Shown piece by piece: positions 27,765 through 37,379 of a stretch of 64,000 nt of DNA. Each line of letters starts with the position of its first letter. The first letter of the stretch is position 1. The notes below the pieces were generated by a model. The model did not search any database. It saw only the letters and a list, made by a program, of their open reading frames with translations, and had not been told where the DNA came from. Source of the stretch: Marinobacter sp. 1-4A (GTDB taxonomy: Bacteria > Pseudomonadota > Gammaproteobacteria > Pseudomonadales > Oleiphilaceae); the NCBI RefSeq assembly GCF_016597725.1, contig NZ_VCGY01000004.1, positions 248,001-312,000 of the forward strand. Direction: 5' to 3'. A program made the position numbers and the translations under genes.

Positions 27765-28454
27765 ATGAGTCATAGTGAAGTCCATCGGTCACATCGCGTG
27801 GGTTGGTTACGTGCAGCTGTATTAGGTGCAAACGACGGAATAGTTTCCACGGCAAGTCTGATTATTGGTGTGGCCGCCGCTAGCAGTGCTCATGAAGGCA
27901 TTCTTCTGGCAGGACTTGCCGGGTTAGTAGCGGGCGCTATGTCTATGGCTGCTGGGGAGTACGTGTCCGTTAGCTCGCAGTCCGATACGGAAAAGGCAGA
28001 TCTGGCTATTGAAAAAAGATCATTGGAGCAGGATTTCGAGTTTGAAAAAGAGGAACTCGCTTTAATATACGAAAGCAGAGGGCTTGAGCCGGCTCTCGCG
28101 AAGCAAGTCGCTGAGCAGTTAATGGCTCACGATGCTCTTGGTGCACACGCCAGGGATGAAATAGGCATCTCGGAAACGGTTAGCGCCCAGCCCGTCCAAG
28201 CGGCATTCTCATCGGCAGGTACCTTTACCATTGGTGCCGCACTTCCGTTGGCGGCGGCATGGGTTGTACCGGGTAGCCAGCTAATTTATGTGGTTGCAGT
28301 ATCCTCTCTGGTTTTTCTCGCGCTTCTGGGCGGGGTTGCGGCAAGTGCAGGTGGGGCCTCGATTACTATCGGCGCAATCAGAGTTACATTTTGGGGCGCA
28401 CTCGCAATGGCAATCACGGCTGGCGTAGGGCGAATATTTGGCGTGGTTGCGTAA
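27765..28454 (+). CDS. VIT1/CCC1-type metal transporter family protein
   Basis: A 229-residue membrane protein with five hydrophobic segments. The N-terminal VLGANDGIVSTASLIIGVAAA and AGLVAGAMSMAAGEYVSVSSQ are the hallmark helices of the VIT1/CCC1 family; a cytoplasmic Glu-rich stretch (FEFEKEELALIYESRG) fits its metal-binding domain. The eukaryotic members move Fe2+/Mn2+ into vacuoles; bacterial members are thought to export these ions. ATG 27765 follows a GGGA; the upstream TTG reading lacks support. Intergenic sequence after it (28455-28658) shows nothing I can name. Confidence 0.86.
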   Translation: MSHSEVHRSHRVGWLRAAVLGANDGIVSTASLIIGVAAASSAHEGILLAGLAGLVAGAMSMAAGEYVSVSSQSDTEKADLAIEKRSLEQDFEFEKEELALIYESRGLEPALAKQVAEQLMAHDALGAHARDEIGISETVSAQPVQAAFSSAGTFTIGAALPLAAAWVVPGSQLIYVVAVSSLVFLALLGGVAASAGGASITIGAIRVTFWGALAMAITAGVGRIFGVVA

Positions 28455-28658
28455 GAGATTTTTACTCGCCACTTATATTTCAAGCCTACTTTAACTATTC
28501 GGCTCATTATCAATCCGCAAGCCTGATTCAGGCGCGGATCATCTCACGTTTTGACATTTTCCTGATAAAACCTCCACAAAGCTGTGACACAAGGTAGGTC
28601 ATCATACCCACTCAATGTCAGGTCGACTTCATCAGTCGCCAATGGAGTGGTTATTGTC

Positions 28659-29048
28659 ATGAACACACTATTACCTCGCCAATTACGGGGATTTGTGGCG
28701 GCCGGCGGTTTTGCCACGCTGTTCCACTGGCTTGTAATGGCCGCATTGATCGCTGCCGGGCTTGAACCGGTGCTGGCAACAGCTAGCGGGAGCGTGTCTG
28801 GCGCGGTGCTAAATTACGGCCTCCAACGGCGCCTGGCATTTCGCAATGCCGGCCCTCACAGGGTTACGGTGTGGCGTTATATCGGCTCCTGTTTTGGCGC
28901 CTGGTTCTGCAATCTCGTCTTCTTTTTCCTGCTCAACAACGTTCTGGCACTGCCCGTAACGCTGTCACAAATCGTGACTACAGGGCTTGTCGCTGCACTG
29001 AATTACACCGTTTATCAGAGGTTGGTTTTCCATGAACAAACGCGTTGA
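28659..29048 (+). CDS. GtrA-family small membrane protein
   Basis: A 129-residue protein with four transmembrane helices and the GtrA/DPMS pattern (RGFVAAGGFATLFHWL, NYGLQRRLAF, near the C-terminus NYTVYQRLVF). GtrA proteins help flip or organise undecaprenyl-phosphate-linked sugars made by a partner GT2 enzyme. It overlaps the next gene by 17 bases, so translation is coupled. Start taken at ATG 28659 with GGAG upstream. Confidence 0.84.
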   Translation: MNTLLPRQLRGFVAAGGFATLFHWLVMAALIAAGLEPVLATASGSVSGAVLNYGLQRRLAFRNAGPHRVTVWRYIGSCFGAWFCNLVFFFLLNNVLALPVTLSQIVTTGLVAALNYTVYQRLVFHEQTR

Positions 29049-30072
29049 ATTCCCCGTGGTACCTTTTGATGGCCCGCTTGACAAGCCGCTGTTATCACTG
29101 GTGGTGCCGCTGTACAACGAACGCCCGATGCTGCCTCTTTTCTTTGATCGGGTGCTACCGTTGCTTGCCCCCCTGGACGTGCACTGGGAGATCGTGCTGA
29201 TTGATGACGGCAGTGATGATGGCAGTGCCCAATACATCCGCAGCGTTATTGACCGAATGCCCGGCATCCGGCTGATCAAACTGAGTCGCAATTTTGGCAA
29301 AGAGGCCGCAATGACCGCAGGGCTGGAGCACGCCAAAGGCGATGCGGTGATCGTGTTGGATGCAGACCTGCAAGATCCACCTGAGCAAATTCCGGCCATG
29401 GTCGAGTGCTGGCAGTCGGGTGTTGACGTTGTCCTGATGCAGCGGCGCTCACGGGCTGGCGAAACCGCGTTCAAACGCTGGAGTGCGCATCTGTTTTACA
29501 GGTTGCTGAACCGAACCAGCCGAACCAATATTCCCGTCGATACCGGTGACTTTCGGTTGATGAGCCGCAAAGCCGTTAATGCGCTGTTGGTGCTGACAGA
29601 GCGCAACCGCTATATGAAAGGCTTGTTCGCCTGGATTGGTATGCCTACTCAGGTTATTCAGTACGATCGGGAACCCCGAGCAGCGGGTGAAACCAAATGG
29701 GATTACCCTGGGTTGGTGGGCCTGGCACTGGAAGGGCTGACTTCATTTTCCGTGTCGCCATTGCGCTGGGCAACTTTGATCGGGCTTATCGCCGCCAGTA
29801 TGGGCGCGGTATTCGGGCTGTGGATTGTGGTCAAGGCATTAATGCTGGGCGATGCCACCAGCGGTTACCCCTCGCTCGTGGCCATCATCAGCTTTCTTGG
29901 CGGTATTCAGCTGATGAGTGTGGGTATCGTGGGTGAATATGTCGGCAAGACCTACATGGAATCAAAGCAACGCCCGGTATATCTGACAGACGAAGTGATC
30001 GAAAATCTGACTGGCACACGCCAGCAAGTGCAGCTTAAAACAACGGGGGCGCGACATGTCAAAGCGGTTTAA
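29032..30072 (+). CDS. GT2 glycosyltransferase (undecaprenyl-phosphate sugar synthase type)
   Basis: A 346-residue DPM1/GtrB/ArnC-like enzyme: GT-A fold with LVVPLYNERPMLP, the DDGSDDGS nucleotide-sugar loop, the DADLQDPPEQ metal-binding motif and, after residue 230, two membrane helices that anchor it. It transfers a sugar from a nucleotide donor to undecaprenyl phosphate; which sugar is unknown. It overlaps the GtrA gene before it and the GT39 gene after it by 17 bases each, forming a tightly coupled unit. Confidence 0.9.
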   Translation: MNKRVEFPVVPFDGPLDKPLLSLVVPLYNERPMLPLFFDRVLPLLAPLDVHWEIVLIDDGSDDGSAQYIRSVIDRMPGIRLIKLSRNFGKEAAMTAGLEHAKGDAVIVLDADLQDPPEQIPAMVECWQSGVDVVLMQRRSRAGETAFKRWSAHLFYRLLNRTSRTNIPVDTGDFRLMSRKAVNALLVLTERNRYMKGLFAWIGMPTQVIQYDREPRAAGETKWDYPGLVGLALEGLTSFSVSPLRWATLIGLIAASMGAVFGLWIVVKALMLGDATSGYPSLVAIISFLGGIQLMSVGIVGEYVGKTYMESKQRPVYLTDEVIENLTGTRQQVQLKTTGARHVKAV

Positions 30073-31555
30073 CGTGTGGCTGCTGATACTGGTTGCAGTG
30101 CTGGTTAGCCGTTTTATTGGTATGGCATTCTTCCCCTTTGCCGATACAACCGAGCCGCGTTACGCAGAAATTGCACGCCTGATGGCGGAAACCGGTGATT
30201 GGGTTACGCCGTGGTTCGAGCCCGGAGTTCCATTCTGGGGTAAGCCGCCCTTATCGTTCTGGGCTCAGGCGGCAGCCATCAAGGTATTTGGTGTTTCGGA
30301 ATTTTCCCTGCGGTTTCCCTCCTGGCTGGTGACGCTCGCCATGGTGTGGCTGGTATGGAGACTGGCGCGGCAAATCTGGAATGTTCAGGTTGCTCAGTGG
30401 AGTAGCCTGGTTTTCGTGACCATGGCACTTACCTACATCAGCGCCGGCGCCGTGATGACCGACGCCTTCCTGGCATTGGGCACCACTCTGACTCTGGTCA
30501 GCTTTTGCCTGGTAATGGCAGGAGAGGGCGGATTATGGCGGTGGCTTTTCTTCCTTGGGCTGGCCATGGGGCTGCTGTCCAAAGGGCCGTTAGCCCTGGT
30601 CTTGGTCGGGATTCCCATCGTCATGTGGTTACTCCTTTCATGGAGGGAAACCATTAACAACCTGCGACGGCTGCCCTGGTGGCGGGGAATCCTGTTGACG
30701 GCCCTATTCGTCTGCCCGTGGTATATATTGGCGGAACTCAAGACGCCAGGTTTTCTGGATTACTTTATCGTTGGGGAACATGTGCGTAGGTTTCTGGATC
30801 CGGGGTGGGCAGGGGATCTCTACGGCAGCGCTCATAATCAACCTAAAGGCATGATCTGGATGTTCTGGTTGTGGGCTTCGTTCCCGTGGGGCATCGTTGC
30901 GCTGGTGAGTCTGGCACTTGCGTGGTTCAGGGGGAAAAGACGAGATATTTTAAGCAAGACAATATCAAATCCGGGCGTCAGCTTTTTGTTGGTCAGCGCA
31001 CTGGCACCCATGCTGTTCTTCACGTTAGCAGGCAATACACTTTGGACTTACATATTACCCTCGTTACCGTTTACAGCTATTTTAATCGGTCGTTGGGCGT
31101 CGGAATGCCAGTCTTTCTGGTTGCTCCGCTTGCGAGGTGGCTTGGCGGTTTTGGTCCCGGTTTTATTGACGCTGTTCGTAGGTCTTTCCGCCACGGGTTG
31201 GCAGTCACTCAAGACAGAGAAAGAGCTGGTAAGTTATTATCAGTTGAACCGGACAGCCAACGATAGCCCGTTGATCTATCTGGACGACCTGCCATTTTCA
31301 GCCCGGTTCTACTCAAACGGAACCGCTCTGGAGATGACAAAGAGCGGATTGAACAGTTTTCAGACGGCCGATGCGTATCAGCATTGGTATGTTGCGGTTC
31401 CCAGAAACTGGCCAGCCGATAAAGTGGCCAGCTTAGCCATCTCGACTGATAAGGTCATGGAAAATAGACGCTATCAATTGTTGGTCATTGAGGAACTGCC
31501 AAGGGACCAGCAGCCATTGTCTGACGCCAACGGAGTTCGCTCGAGTGACATCTAA
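30056..31555 (+). CDS. GT39-type (ArnT-like) membrane glycosyltransferase
   Basis: A 499-residue polytopic protein with about 12 membrane helices. The N-terminal loop DTTEPRYAEIARLMAETGDWVTP matches the conserved ArnT/PMT first periplasmic loop, in which an acidic residue is catalytic. It would transfer the lipid-linked sugar made by the neighbouring GT2 enzyme onto an envelope acceptor such as lipid A. It overlaps the following response regulator gene by 11 bases, so the enzyme and its regulators appear to be one operon. Confidence 0.87.
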   Translation: MSKRFNVWLLILVAVLVSRFIGMAFFPFADTTEPRYAEIARLMAETGDWVTPWFEPGVPFWGKPPLSFWAQAAAIKVFGVSEFSLRFPSWLVTLAMVWLVWRLARQIWNVQVAQWSSLVFVTMALTYISAGAVMTDAFLALGTTLTLVSFCLVMAGEGGLWRWLFFLGLAMGLLSKGPLALVLVGIPIVMWLLLSWRETINNLRRLPWWRGILLTALFVCPWYILAELKTPGFLDYFIVGEHVRRFLDPGWAGDLYGSAHNQPKGMIWMFWLWASFPWGIVALVSLALAWFRGKRRDILSKTISNPGVSFLLVSALAPMLFFTLAGNTLWTYILPSLPFTAILIGRWASECQSFWLLRLRGGLAVLVPVLLTLFVGLSATGWQSLKTEKELVSYYQLNRTANDSPLIYLDDLPFSARFYSNGTALEMTKSGLNSFQTADAYQHWYVAVPRNWPADKVASLAISTDKVMENRRYQLLVIEELPRDQQPLSDANGVRSSDI

Positions 31556-32264
31556 TCAGGCACAACTCAGGTTGTTAATCGTTGAGGATCAGGTCGACCT
31601 TGCTGAAAATCTGTTTGAATTTCTAGGTGAAGATCGTTACGCACTGGACTTTGCTGCTGATGGTTTGACCGCATTGCATCTACTGGCTACGCAAAGCTAT
31701 GACGTTATCGTGCTCGACCTGATGCTACCCGGCGTCAATGGCTATGATATTTGTAAGCGTATACGTAATGATCTGCAATGCCAGACCCCCGTCATTCTGA
31801 TGACCGCATTGAGTGGCCTGCCCGACAAGGAAAAAGGGTTTGATTGCGGTGCGGATGACTACCTTGTGAAGCCTTTCGAGCTGCGTGAGTTGCAATTACG
31901 GGTTGAAGCTCTGCATCGGCGCTACGCGCCACAGAGGCCAATTCTGTCTGCGGGTGATCTTCGGTTCGATCCTGGCACGTTGGAAGTCGAATTGAACGGG
32001 TCGAAAACGGCTTTGTCCGGCACCCCTGCGCGCCTGTTTGAATTACTGGTTCGTGCATACCCGAGTTTTCTCAGCCATGAAGCCTTGAGCGATGCTTTAT
32101 GGGGGGCTCACCATGGGGAAATGGAAGGGAACAGCCTTCGTACCCACATCTACACACTTCGAAAGTCGCTGCAGTCTGGCTTGGGTAACGGTCTGGTAAA
32201 AACCATCCATGGGCGGGGATACAGCCTTGACGTTCCCGAGAAGGCCCGCGTGAGCACATCATGA
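31545..32264 (+). CDS. OmpR-family response regulator of the envelope cluster
   Basis: A 239-residue response regulator: receiver domain with phospho-Asp in VIVLDLMLPG and Lys in YLVKPF, then a winged-helix domain (IHGRGYSLD). The start is GTG 31545 with GGAG nine bases upstream; it overlaps the stop of the GT39 gene. It sits directly in the glycosyltransferase operon and is followed by its kinase with an ATGA overlap, suggesting autoregulation of envelope modification. Confidence 0.88.
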   Translation: MTSNQAQLRLLIVEDQVDLAENLFEFLGEDRYALDFAADGLTALHLLATQSYDVIVLDLMLPGVNGYDICKRIRNDLQCQTPVILMTALSGLPDKEKGFDCGADDYLVKPFELRELQLRVEALHRRYAPQRPILSAGDLRFDPGTLEVELNGSKTALSGTPARLFELLVRAYPSFLSHEALSDALWGAHHGEMEGNSLRTHIYTLRKSLQSGLGNGLVKTIHGRGYSLDVPEKARVSTS

Positions 32265-33550
32265 AGTCATCTTTGACTAAGCGCCTGGCCAGAACCCTGT
32301 TTTTCCTGATTGCCGCCACTACAGCGACCTCCATGATTATTGTTGAGATGTTTGTTTATGATGTTGAGGACACCATTCTGGATCTGGAACTCAAGGCGGA
32401 GGCCGAGTATTTCGCGGAGCAACTCCGGGAAGGGCGCTTTCAACCCATAAAAACAGCACAGCTGGAGGCCGTTTTCCTGCCAGAAGGCGAGGCGGAGGCT
32501 TTGCTCCCGGAATATTTCCGCAGTCGCCATTTACCATTTTCTCAGGAAGTAGAGATAGGCCAGACAACGCTGCTGATAGTAGGAGCGCAGTTGGAATCCC
32601 CCGATGGCAAACTTTTCCTGGCCCAGGATATTACGATTATGGAAAATCGTGAGGCTCTGGTTCAGCTAGCTCTTGCTGGTGTCGCTGGTTTCATGCTCCT
32701 GATTGGTTTTATTGTTGCCCGCACAGGAGCCGGGTACTTGGTACGCCCTTTCAAAAAGTTAACTCGTGAAGTCCTTAACACAGCCCCCGGTCCGTCGATG
32801 CCACAAATCACTACGGATTACCGTGATCAGGAGTTTTGTGACATAGCTCAGGCATTTAACCGCTTCCTGTCAGAGCTTGAACATCACATTGAACGTGAGA
32901 AATCATTTGTGAAACTAGCCAGTCATGAGCTGCGCACGCCGTTGGCCGTGATGAGTGGCGCCCTGAATGTATTGGAGCAACGGCAAAGCCTGTCGGCGGC
33001 GGATCAGAAAACCCTCGCCCGTATTCGCCGGGCCATGCAAACCATGCGCGACGATACAGAGGTTCTGCTTGAACTTGCCCGTAGTGAAACGTCTGAAAGC
33101 GATGCGAGAACCATTGTGCTGCAAGATGTCGTTAAGAACACTGTTGATGATCTGGAACATGGGTATCCAGACCATTCTGGGCGGATCACGCTTTGCAACA
33201 ATAACCCCACGTTGCGAGTCATAACCCATCCGGCTCTGGTGCGCATGCTAATGCGTAACTTGCTACAAAATGCGCTTCGCCACACTCGCTCTGAAGTGGA
33301 GGTAAGAATAATCGATAACAAAATCTCGGTGAGAGATTTTGGGGCCGGGTTGCCCCTTCAAGTGGCCGAGCACTTAAATACGGTTGGGGAACCAAGCGCT
33401 ATCACCTCGGTAACCGGCGAGTTCAGCAAAACCACCTTTGGGTTGCTGATCGTTAGGCTGGTGTGTGAGCGATTGGGCTGGGATTTGGAGGTAGCCAAGT
33501 CGGACAGCGAAGGCACTGAGTTTGTCATTCACGTTCATAACCTGGTTTGA
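32261..33550 (+). CDS. Sensor histidine kinase of the envelope cluster
   Basis: A 429-residue kinase: membrane helices at about residues 10-32 and 132-154, an approximately 100-residue periplasmic domain, HAMP linker, phospho-His in FVKLASHELRTPL, and an ATPase domain with NLLQNALRHT. The G1 box reads VRDFGAGLP and the last box is a degenerate FGLLIV, so nucleotide binding may be atypical. It converges on the LTA-synthase-like gene and overlaps its 3' end by 16 bases. Confidence 0.88.
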   Translation: MKSSLTKRLARTLFFLIAATTATSMIIVEMFVYDVEDTILDLELKAEAEYFAEQLREGRFQPIKTAQLEAVFLPEGEAEALLPEYFRSRHLPFSQEVEIGQTTLLIVGAQLESPDGKLFLAQDITIMENREALVQLALAGVAGFMLLIGFIVARTGAGYLVRPFKKLTREVLNTAPGPSMPQITTDYRDQEFCDIAQAFNRFLSELEHHIEREKSFVKLASHELRTPLAVMSGALNVLEQRQSLSAADQKTLARIRRAMQTMRDDTEVLLELARSETSESDARTIVLQDVVKNTVDDLEHGYPDHSGRITLCNNNPTLRVITHPALVRMLMRNLLQNALRHTRSEVEVRIIDNKISVRDFGAGLPLQVAEHLNTVGEPSAITSVTGEFSKTTFGLLIVRLVCERLGWDLEVAKSDSEGTEFVIHVHNLV

Positions 33551-35550
33551 TCCTGTTCGTCAGGTAGACCATAGGCCTGCTCCCGGTAAAGTTTCAGGGG
33601 CAGCAGCGCATGGGCTAACGCTTTTTTTGTGGCCGCGTCCTCTGGAGCGCCGGCTAAATATTGAGTCCTCCCGACTTGTGGCGAGTAGATACCTGCCAAG
33701 GGTTCTTGCTCGGGGCGCAATACCGTCACGTTGTAGTCGCTGTCCATCCATGCATAGTAATCGTTAAACTGCATAATCGCCCGACCGGGTGCGTCAGGAA
33801 ATCTCACCAGATCACGTCCAACCATGGGGTTCTCACTGGCAATACCCATGAGTGAGAGCAACGTTGGTGCAAGATCAATCTGGCTAGCTATTGTTTCAAT
33901 GCGCCGGCTTTCCACACCCGCTCCCAGAATCAGCCCTGGAATGTGAAAGTTTTTGATGGGGACCAGCTCATCGCCCCAAACTCTGGCGTCGTGATCGGCC
34001 ACAATCAAAAACAGAGTATCTTTCCAATAATCACTGTTCCGCGCGGTGTCTATGAAATCACCCAAGGCATGATCTGCGTACTTGACGGCATTATTGACTG
34101 TGCTTTTCTCTTCGTCGTACTGCTCAATTCGGTTGTCCGGATATTCAAACGGTGTGTGATTTGATGACGAGAATACCAGTCGGAAAAAGGGTTCTTCGGA
34201 GGCATGAAGCGTTTGAAGTTCTTCGTGGGTCTTCGTGAACAGGTCTTCATCGCTCACCCCCCAGCTTCCGGTAAAAACGGGATTGACGTAGTTCTGTTGG
34301 TCCAGGATGTTGTCAAAACCATTACCCGAGAAAAAACTGCGCATATTGTCAAAATGCGCCTCTCCGCCGTAGATAAAACCGGTGTTGTAACCTTGGTGTT
34401 TTAACAAATCAGCCAGTGTGAAAAAACCGGTTTGGGACAGTGATAGTTTCACCACACTGCGAGCGGGAGATGGCAAGAATCCGGAAACCACAGCCTCGAT
34501 ACCCCGAACAGATCTCGTGCCTGTTGCATACAGATTCTCAAACCACCAACCAGAATTTTTCAAAGCCTCAAGGCGGGGGGTTGCCGGGCGTCCACCCAAG
34601 GATTCAACAAAAGTCGCGCCCAGGCTTTCCTCCAGAACAATCACGAGATTAAGAGGGCGCGGCCGTTCTTTTACCGGTATTTGTTGATGCAGCGTCGGAA
34701 AATGCCTGGAATTGAATTCTGCTCCACGGAGCCAGGGCGCGCTCCGGGTCTCGTTCAGTATTTCAGACATTTCCATCTGTCCGTAACGGGCATCTGCGTC
34801 TTCCTCATGTTTAAGGTTGTAGACGGCAAAAGCCACTGACCAGGTAGAGTTGATAATCAGTGAATTCACCATGGCGTCTGATGTCAGTGCAAACATCGCC
34901 GGGTTGGCGGGGCGGTGGCCAGTAGTAGAGCGAACGCTCATAAACACAGCAATAACCACAAGGGGCCATATCAGAATCGCTTTACGATAATTGCCCGGCG
35001 AGGGCTCTCGTGCCCACGGTCGCAGTAACCAAGCGAACAGACCAGTCAGTAGTACGCAAAGAAAAATCCCGATGATAACGGCAGGCAAGTAGCCCTCCCA
35101 AAGCATACTCATTACTTCCTTGGGATAACTCAGATACTCGATGAACAAACGGTTGGGCCGAGTATCGTACTCGGCGATAAAGGTTGGGGTAGCAAACTCC
35201 ATGAAAAGAAAAGAGAAAACGACAATCAGCGCCCAAAAAACCGTCAATCGCTTCCAGGCTAACCAGCTGAAGCGATGGCCCAGAATCGGTAAAAGCAAAA
35301 CCAAAGGTGCCACGACCATGCCAGCCATGATCAGGTCTGCCCGCAGCCCATGGAGGAAGATATCAGGCCATACCGTTGTCTCCGTAACCCGGTGGAATTG
35401 CCATGCCACCAACAGAGTTCTCGATAGACTACCAATGAGAAGTATCGCAAAAAACAACATTAATATCGGTGTGTAGGCACCGGCCCAGCGGAAACCTCGA
35501 TAAACGTGTCTGGGTAGGGAGTGACGTTTGGAACAAAAGGATAAAGGCAT
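33535..35550 (-). CDS. LTA-synthase-family phosphotransferase/sulfatase-fold enzyme
   Basis: A 671-residue inner-membrane enzyme: five membrane helices in residues 1-215 and a periplasmic alkaline-phosphatase-fold domain after residue 275. The first metal-binding Glu lies in IVLEESLGA, the nucleophilic Thr in TGTRSVRGIE and the metal ligands in VADHDARVWG. Family members transfer glycerol phosphate or phosphoethanolamine from phospholipids onto envelope glycans. In Gram-negatives the acceptor is usually a periplasmic glucan or LPS core. It lies opposite the GtrA-GT2-GT39 cluster and probably belongs to the same envelope-remodelling programme. Confidence 0.84.
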   Translation of the reverse strand: MPLSFCSKRHSLPRHVYRGFRWAGAYTPILMLFFAILLIGSLSRTLLVAWQFHRVTETTVWPDIFLHGLRADLIMAGMVVAPLVLLLPILGHRFSWLAWKRLTVFWALIVVFSFLFMEFATPTFIAEYDTRPNRLFIEYLSYPKEVMSMLWEGYLPAVIIGIFLCVLLTGLFAWLLRPWAREPSPGNYRKAILIWPLVVIAVFMSVRSTTGHRPANPAMFALTSDAMVNSLIINSTWSVAFAVYNLKHEEDADARYGQMEMSEILNETRSAPWLRGAEFNSRHFPTLHQQIPVKERPRPLNLVIVLEESLGATFVESLGGRPATPRLEALKNSGWWFENLYATGTRSVRGIEAVVSGFLPSPARSVVKLSLSQTGFFTLADLLKHQGYNTGFIYGGEAHFDNMRSFFSGNGFDNILDQQNYVNPVFTGSWGVSDEDLFTKTHEELQTLHASEEPFFRLVFSSSNHTPFEYPDNRIEQYDEEKSTVNNAVKYADHALGDFIDTARNSDYWKDTLFLIVADHDARVWGDELVPIKNFHIPGLILGAGVESRRIETIASQIDLAPTLLSLMGIASENPMVGRDLVRFPDAPGRAIMQFNDYYAWMDSDYNVTVLRPEQEPLAGIYSPQVGRTQYLAGAPEDAATKKALAHALLPLKLYREQAYGLPDEQDQTRL

Positions 35551-35698
35551 GCCTACACTCTCCGTCAGAGCAGCCAGAGAACTCTCAGTCAGAGGATTCT
35601 CCCAAGCGACTCATAAAAGGGGAGTGCAGAATAGAGGGTGGGGCGTCAGTATTTGGTCAGAAAAATATCAAAAAAATGTTAAATAACAGCAGTGAGTT

Positions 35699-36907
35699 TT
35701 AACTGCGCGCTGAAGGTGCTCGCTCGCCACTCAGTTGTTTCTGCGCCACAAGGAAAATCAGCAACCCGGCAACCGCCGTCGCCGAACCCACGTAACCAGT
35801 AACTTGCCAACCCATACCTGCGCTTATAGCCATGCCACCTAGCCAGGGGCCAATCGCATTGGCGAGATTAAACGCCGCATGATGGGAAGCTGCAGCCAAG
35901 GTTTGAGCACCGTGGGCAACGTCCATTAAGTGAGTTTGCAGGGCAGGGCCCATCGCCACCATCAGTGCCACCAGAAAGCAGGCAATTAAAATGCTCCAGA
36001 GGGAGCCCGTGGCCACTGGAAACAGCGCCAGCACTACGGCAGCCCAAAGCAGAATCAGCCCCACGCTTCTGAACTGAAAGCGATCAAACAGCCAACCGCC
36101 CAGTATATTGCCTACAAAACCACCTAGACCAAATACAAATAAGCCAACAGGGATCCAAATTGGCTCTACCTGAGTGACGTTCAGTAGCGTCGGTGCCAGA
36201 TAACTGAACACGCAGAACATACCGGCAAATCCGACTGCACCGATGGCCAGTGGATACAAGATTTGAGGGCTATTGAACGCGCGCAACTCGCTTAGGGAAC
36301 TGTGGCGTACTTCATCGCGGTTTAAAGGCAGAAAAACGAATACAAGCACTGTGGTTATTGCAGCAATAACGGCCACAAAGCCAAAGGCATACCGCCACTC
36401 CAGATGCTGCCCAAGCAATGTGGCCAGCGGGTTCCCAAACAACAAAGCCAGGGCCAGCCCCATCATGATGAAGCTTACCGCTTTAGCTCTTTGATTGAGC
36501 GGCACTAACGATGCGGCTACCAAGGCCGCAACACCGAAGTAGGCACCGTGGGGCAGGCCGGCAACAAACCTGGAAACCATCAAGGTTTCATAACTGCCAG
36601 CCATCGCACTGGCGAAATTACCCAGCGCATAAAATGCCATGAGAGCAATGAGCAGATGTTTGCGGAATAGCTGAGCACCAAATATCGCCAGAACCGGTGC
36701 ACCTACAACAACCCCGAGAGCATAAGCACTGATCAAGTGCCCAACCTGAGGCTCGGTAATACCAAAATCCAGTGCCACATTGGGCATAAGCCCCATAATG
36801 GCAAATTCACCGGTGCCAATGCCGAAACCACCGATGGCAAGAGACAATATGATCAGAACGATTTTCTGGCGTGAGTAATTCGCCGTGGCAGGTGAGGGTT
36901 CAGGCAT
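35699..36907 (-). CDS. MFS transporter, sugar/drug efflux (AraJ-like) type
   Basis: A 402-residue protein with 12 predicted membrane helices of the DHA1 arabinose-efflux/AraJ group. Motif A-like LISAYALGVVVGAPV and the first-helix GGFGIGTGEFAIMGLMPNVA are recognisable. Such permeases export sugars or hydrophobic drugs by proton antiport. Start taken at ATG 36907 with a GGGA upstream; a longer reading to 36949 is possible. No regulator is adjacent. The substrate is unknown. Confidence 0.85.
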   Translation of the reverse strand: MPEPSPATANYSRQKIVLIILSLAIGGFGIGTGEFAIMGLMPNVALDFGITEPQVGHLISAYALGVVVGAPVLAIFGAQLFRKHLLIALMAFYALGNFASAMAGSYETLMVSRFVAGLPHGAYFGVAALVAASLVPLNQRAKAVSFIMMGLALALLFGNPLATLLGQHLEWRYAFGFVAVIAAITTVLVFVFLPLNRDEVRHSSLSELRAFNSPQILYPLAIGAVGFAGMFCVFSYLAPTLLNVTQVEPIWIPVGLFVFGLGGFVGNILGGWLFDRFQFRSVGLILLWAAVVLALFPVATGSLWSILIACFLVALMVAMGPALQTHLMDVAHGAQTLAAASHHAAFNLANAIGPWLGGMAISAGMGWQVTGYVGSATAVAGLLIFLVAQKQLSGERAPSARS

Positions 36908-37001
36908 GAAATACAGAGTTCCCGGATTGGTAAAGTAGCAGCCGGGCATTGTATCTTAGGGCGTACTTACATACGACAAGAGGGCTGAACGGTGATCATC
37001 A

Positions 37002-37355
37002 ATGTATCGTAACCGGGACATAATCGCGCGACTGCGTGAGGACATTCCTACATTCGAGTGTGTGCCCGGTTGCCACGATTGCTGTGGCCCGGTAACAACC
37101 TCTTCAGAAGAGATTTCACGTTTACCTGTGAAAACAGATGCCGAGCACGAAGCTGCGTTGAATGAGTTCAACTGCGTACACCTTGGCCCGGATGGATGCA
37201 CCGTGTACGAAGAACGCCCGTTGATTTGCCGGTTGTTTGGTACAACCCCGCGCATGCCGTGCCCCAGAGGTCGCCGCCCCGAGAACATGGTTGACACTGA
37301 AACCGAGCGTCAGGTGCATCACTATATTGCGACCACACGACAGGTTTTGGTGTGA
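37002..37355 (+). CDS. YkgJ-family cysteine-cluster protein
   Basis: A 117-residue cytoplasmic protein with Cys positions typical of the YkgJ/CxxCxxCC family: CVPGCHDCC near residues 20-28, C in EFNCVHL, C in DGCTVYE and CRLFG. The family is thought to bind zinc or an iron-sulfur cluster; function is unproven. It runs from just upstream of the MFS gene (divergent) into the 3' end of the copper kinase gene. No signal peptide. Confidence 0.82.
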   Translation: MYRNRDIIARLREDIPTFECVPGCHDCCGPVTTSSEEISRLPVKTDAEHEAALNEFNCVHLGPDGCTVYEERPLICRLFGTTPRMPCPRGRRPENMVDTETERQVHHYIATTRQVLV

Positions 37356-37379
37356 GCTGATCTGTTGCGGTAAAAAACA

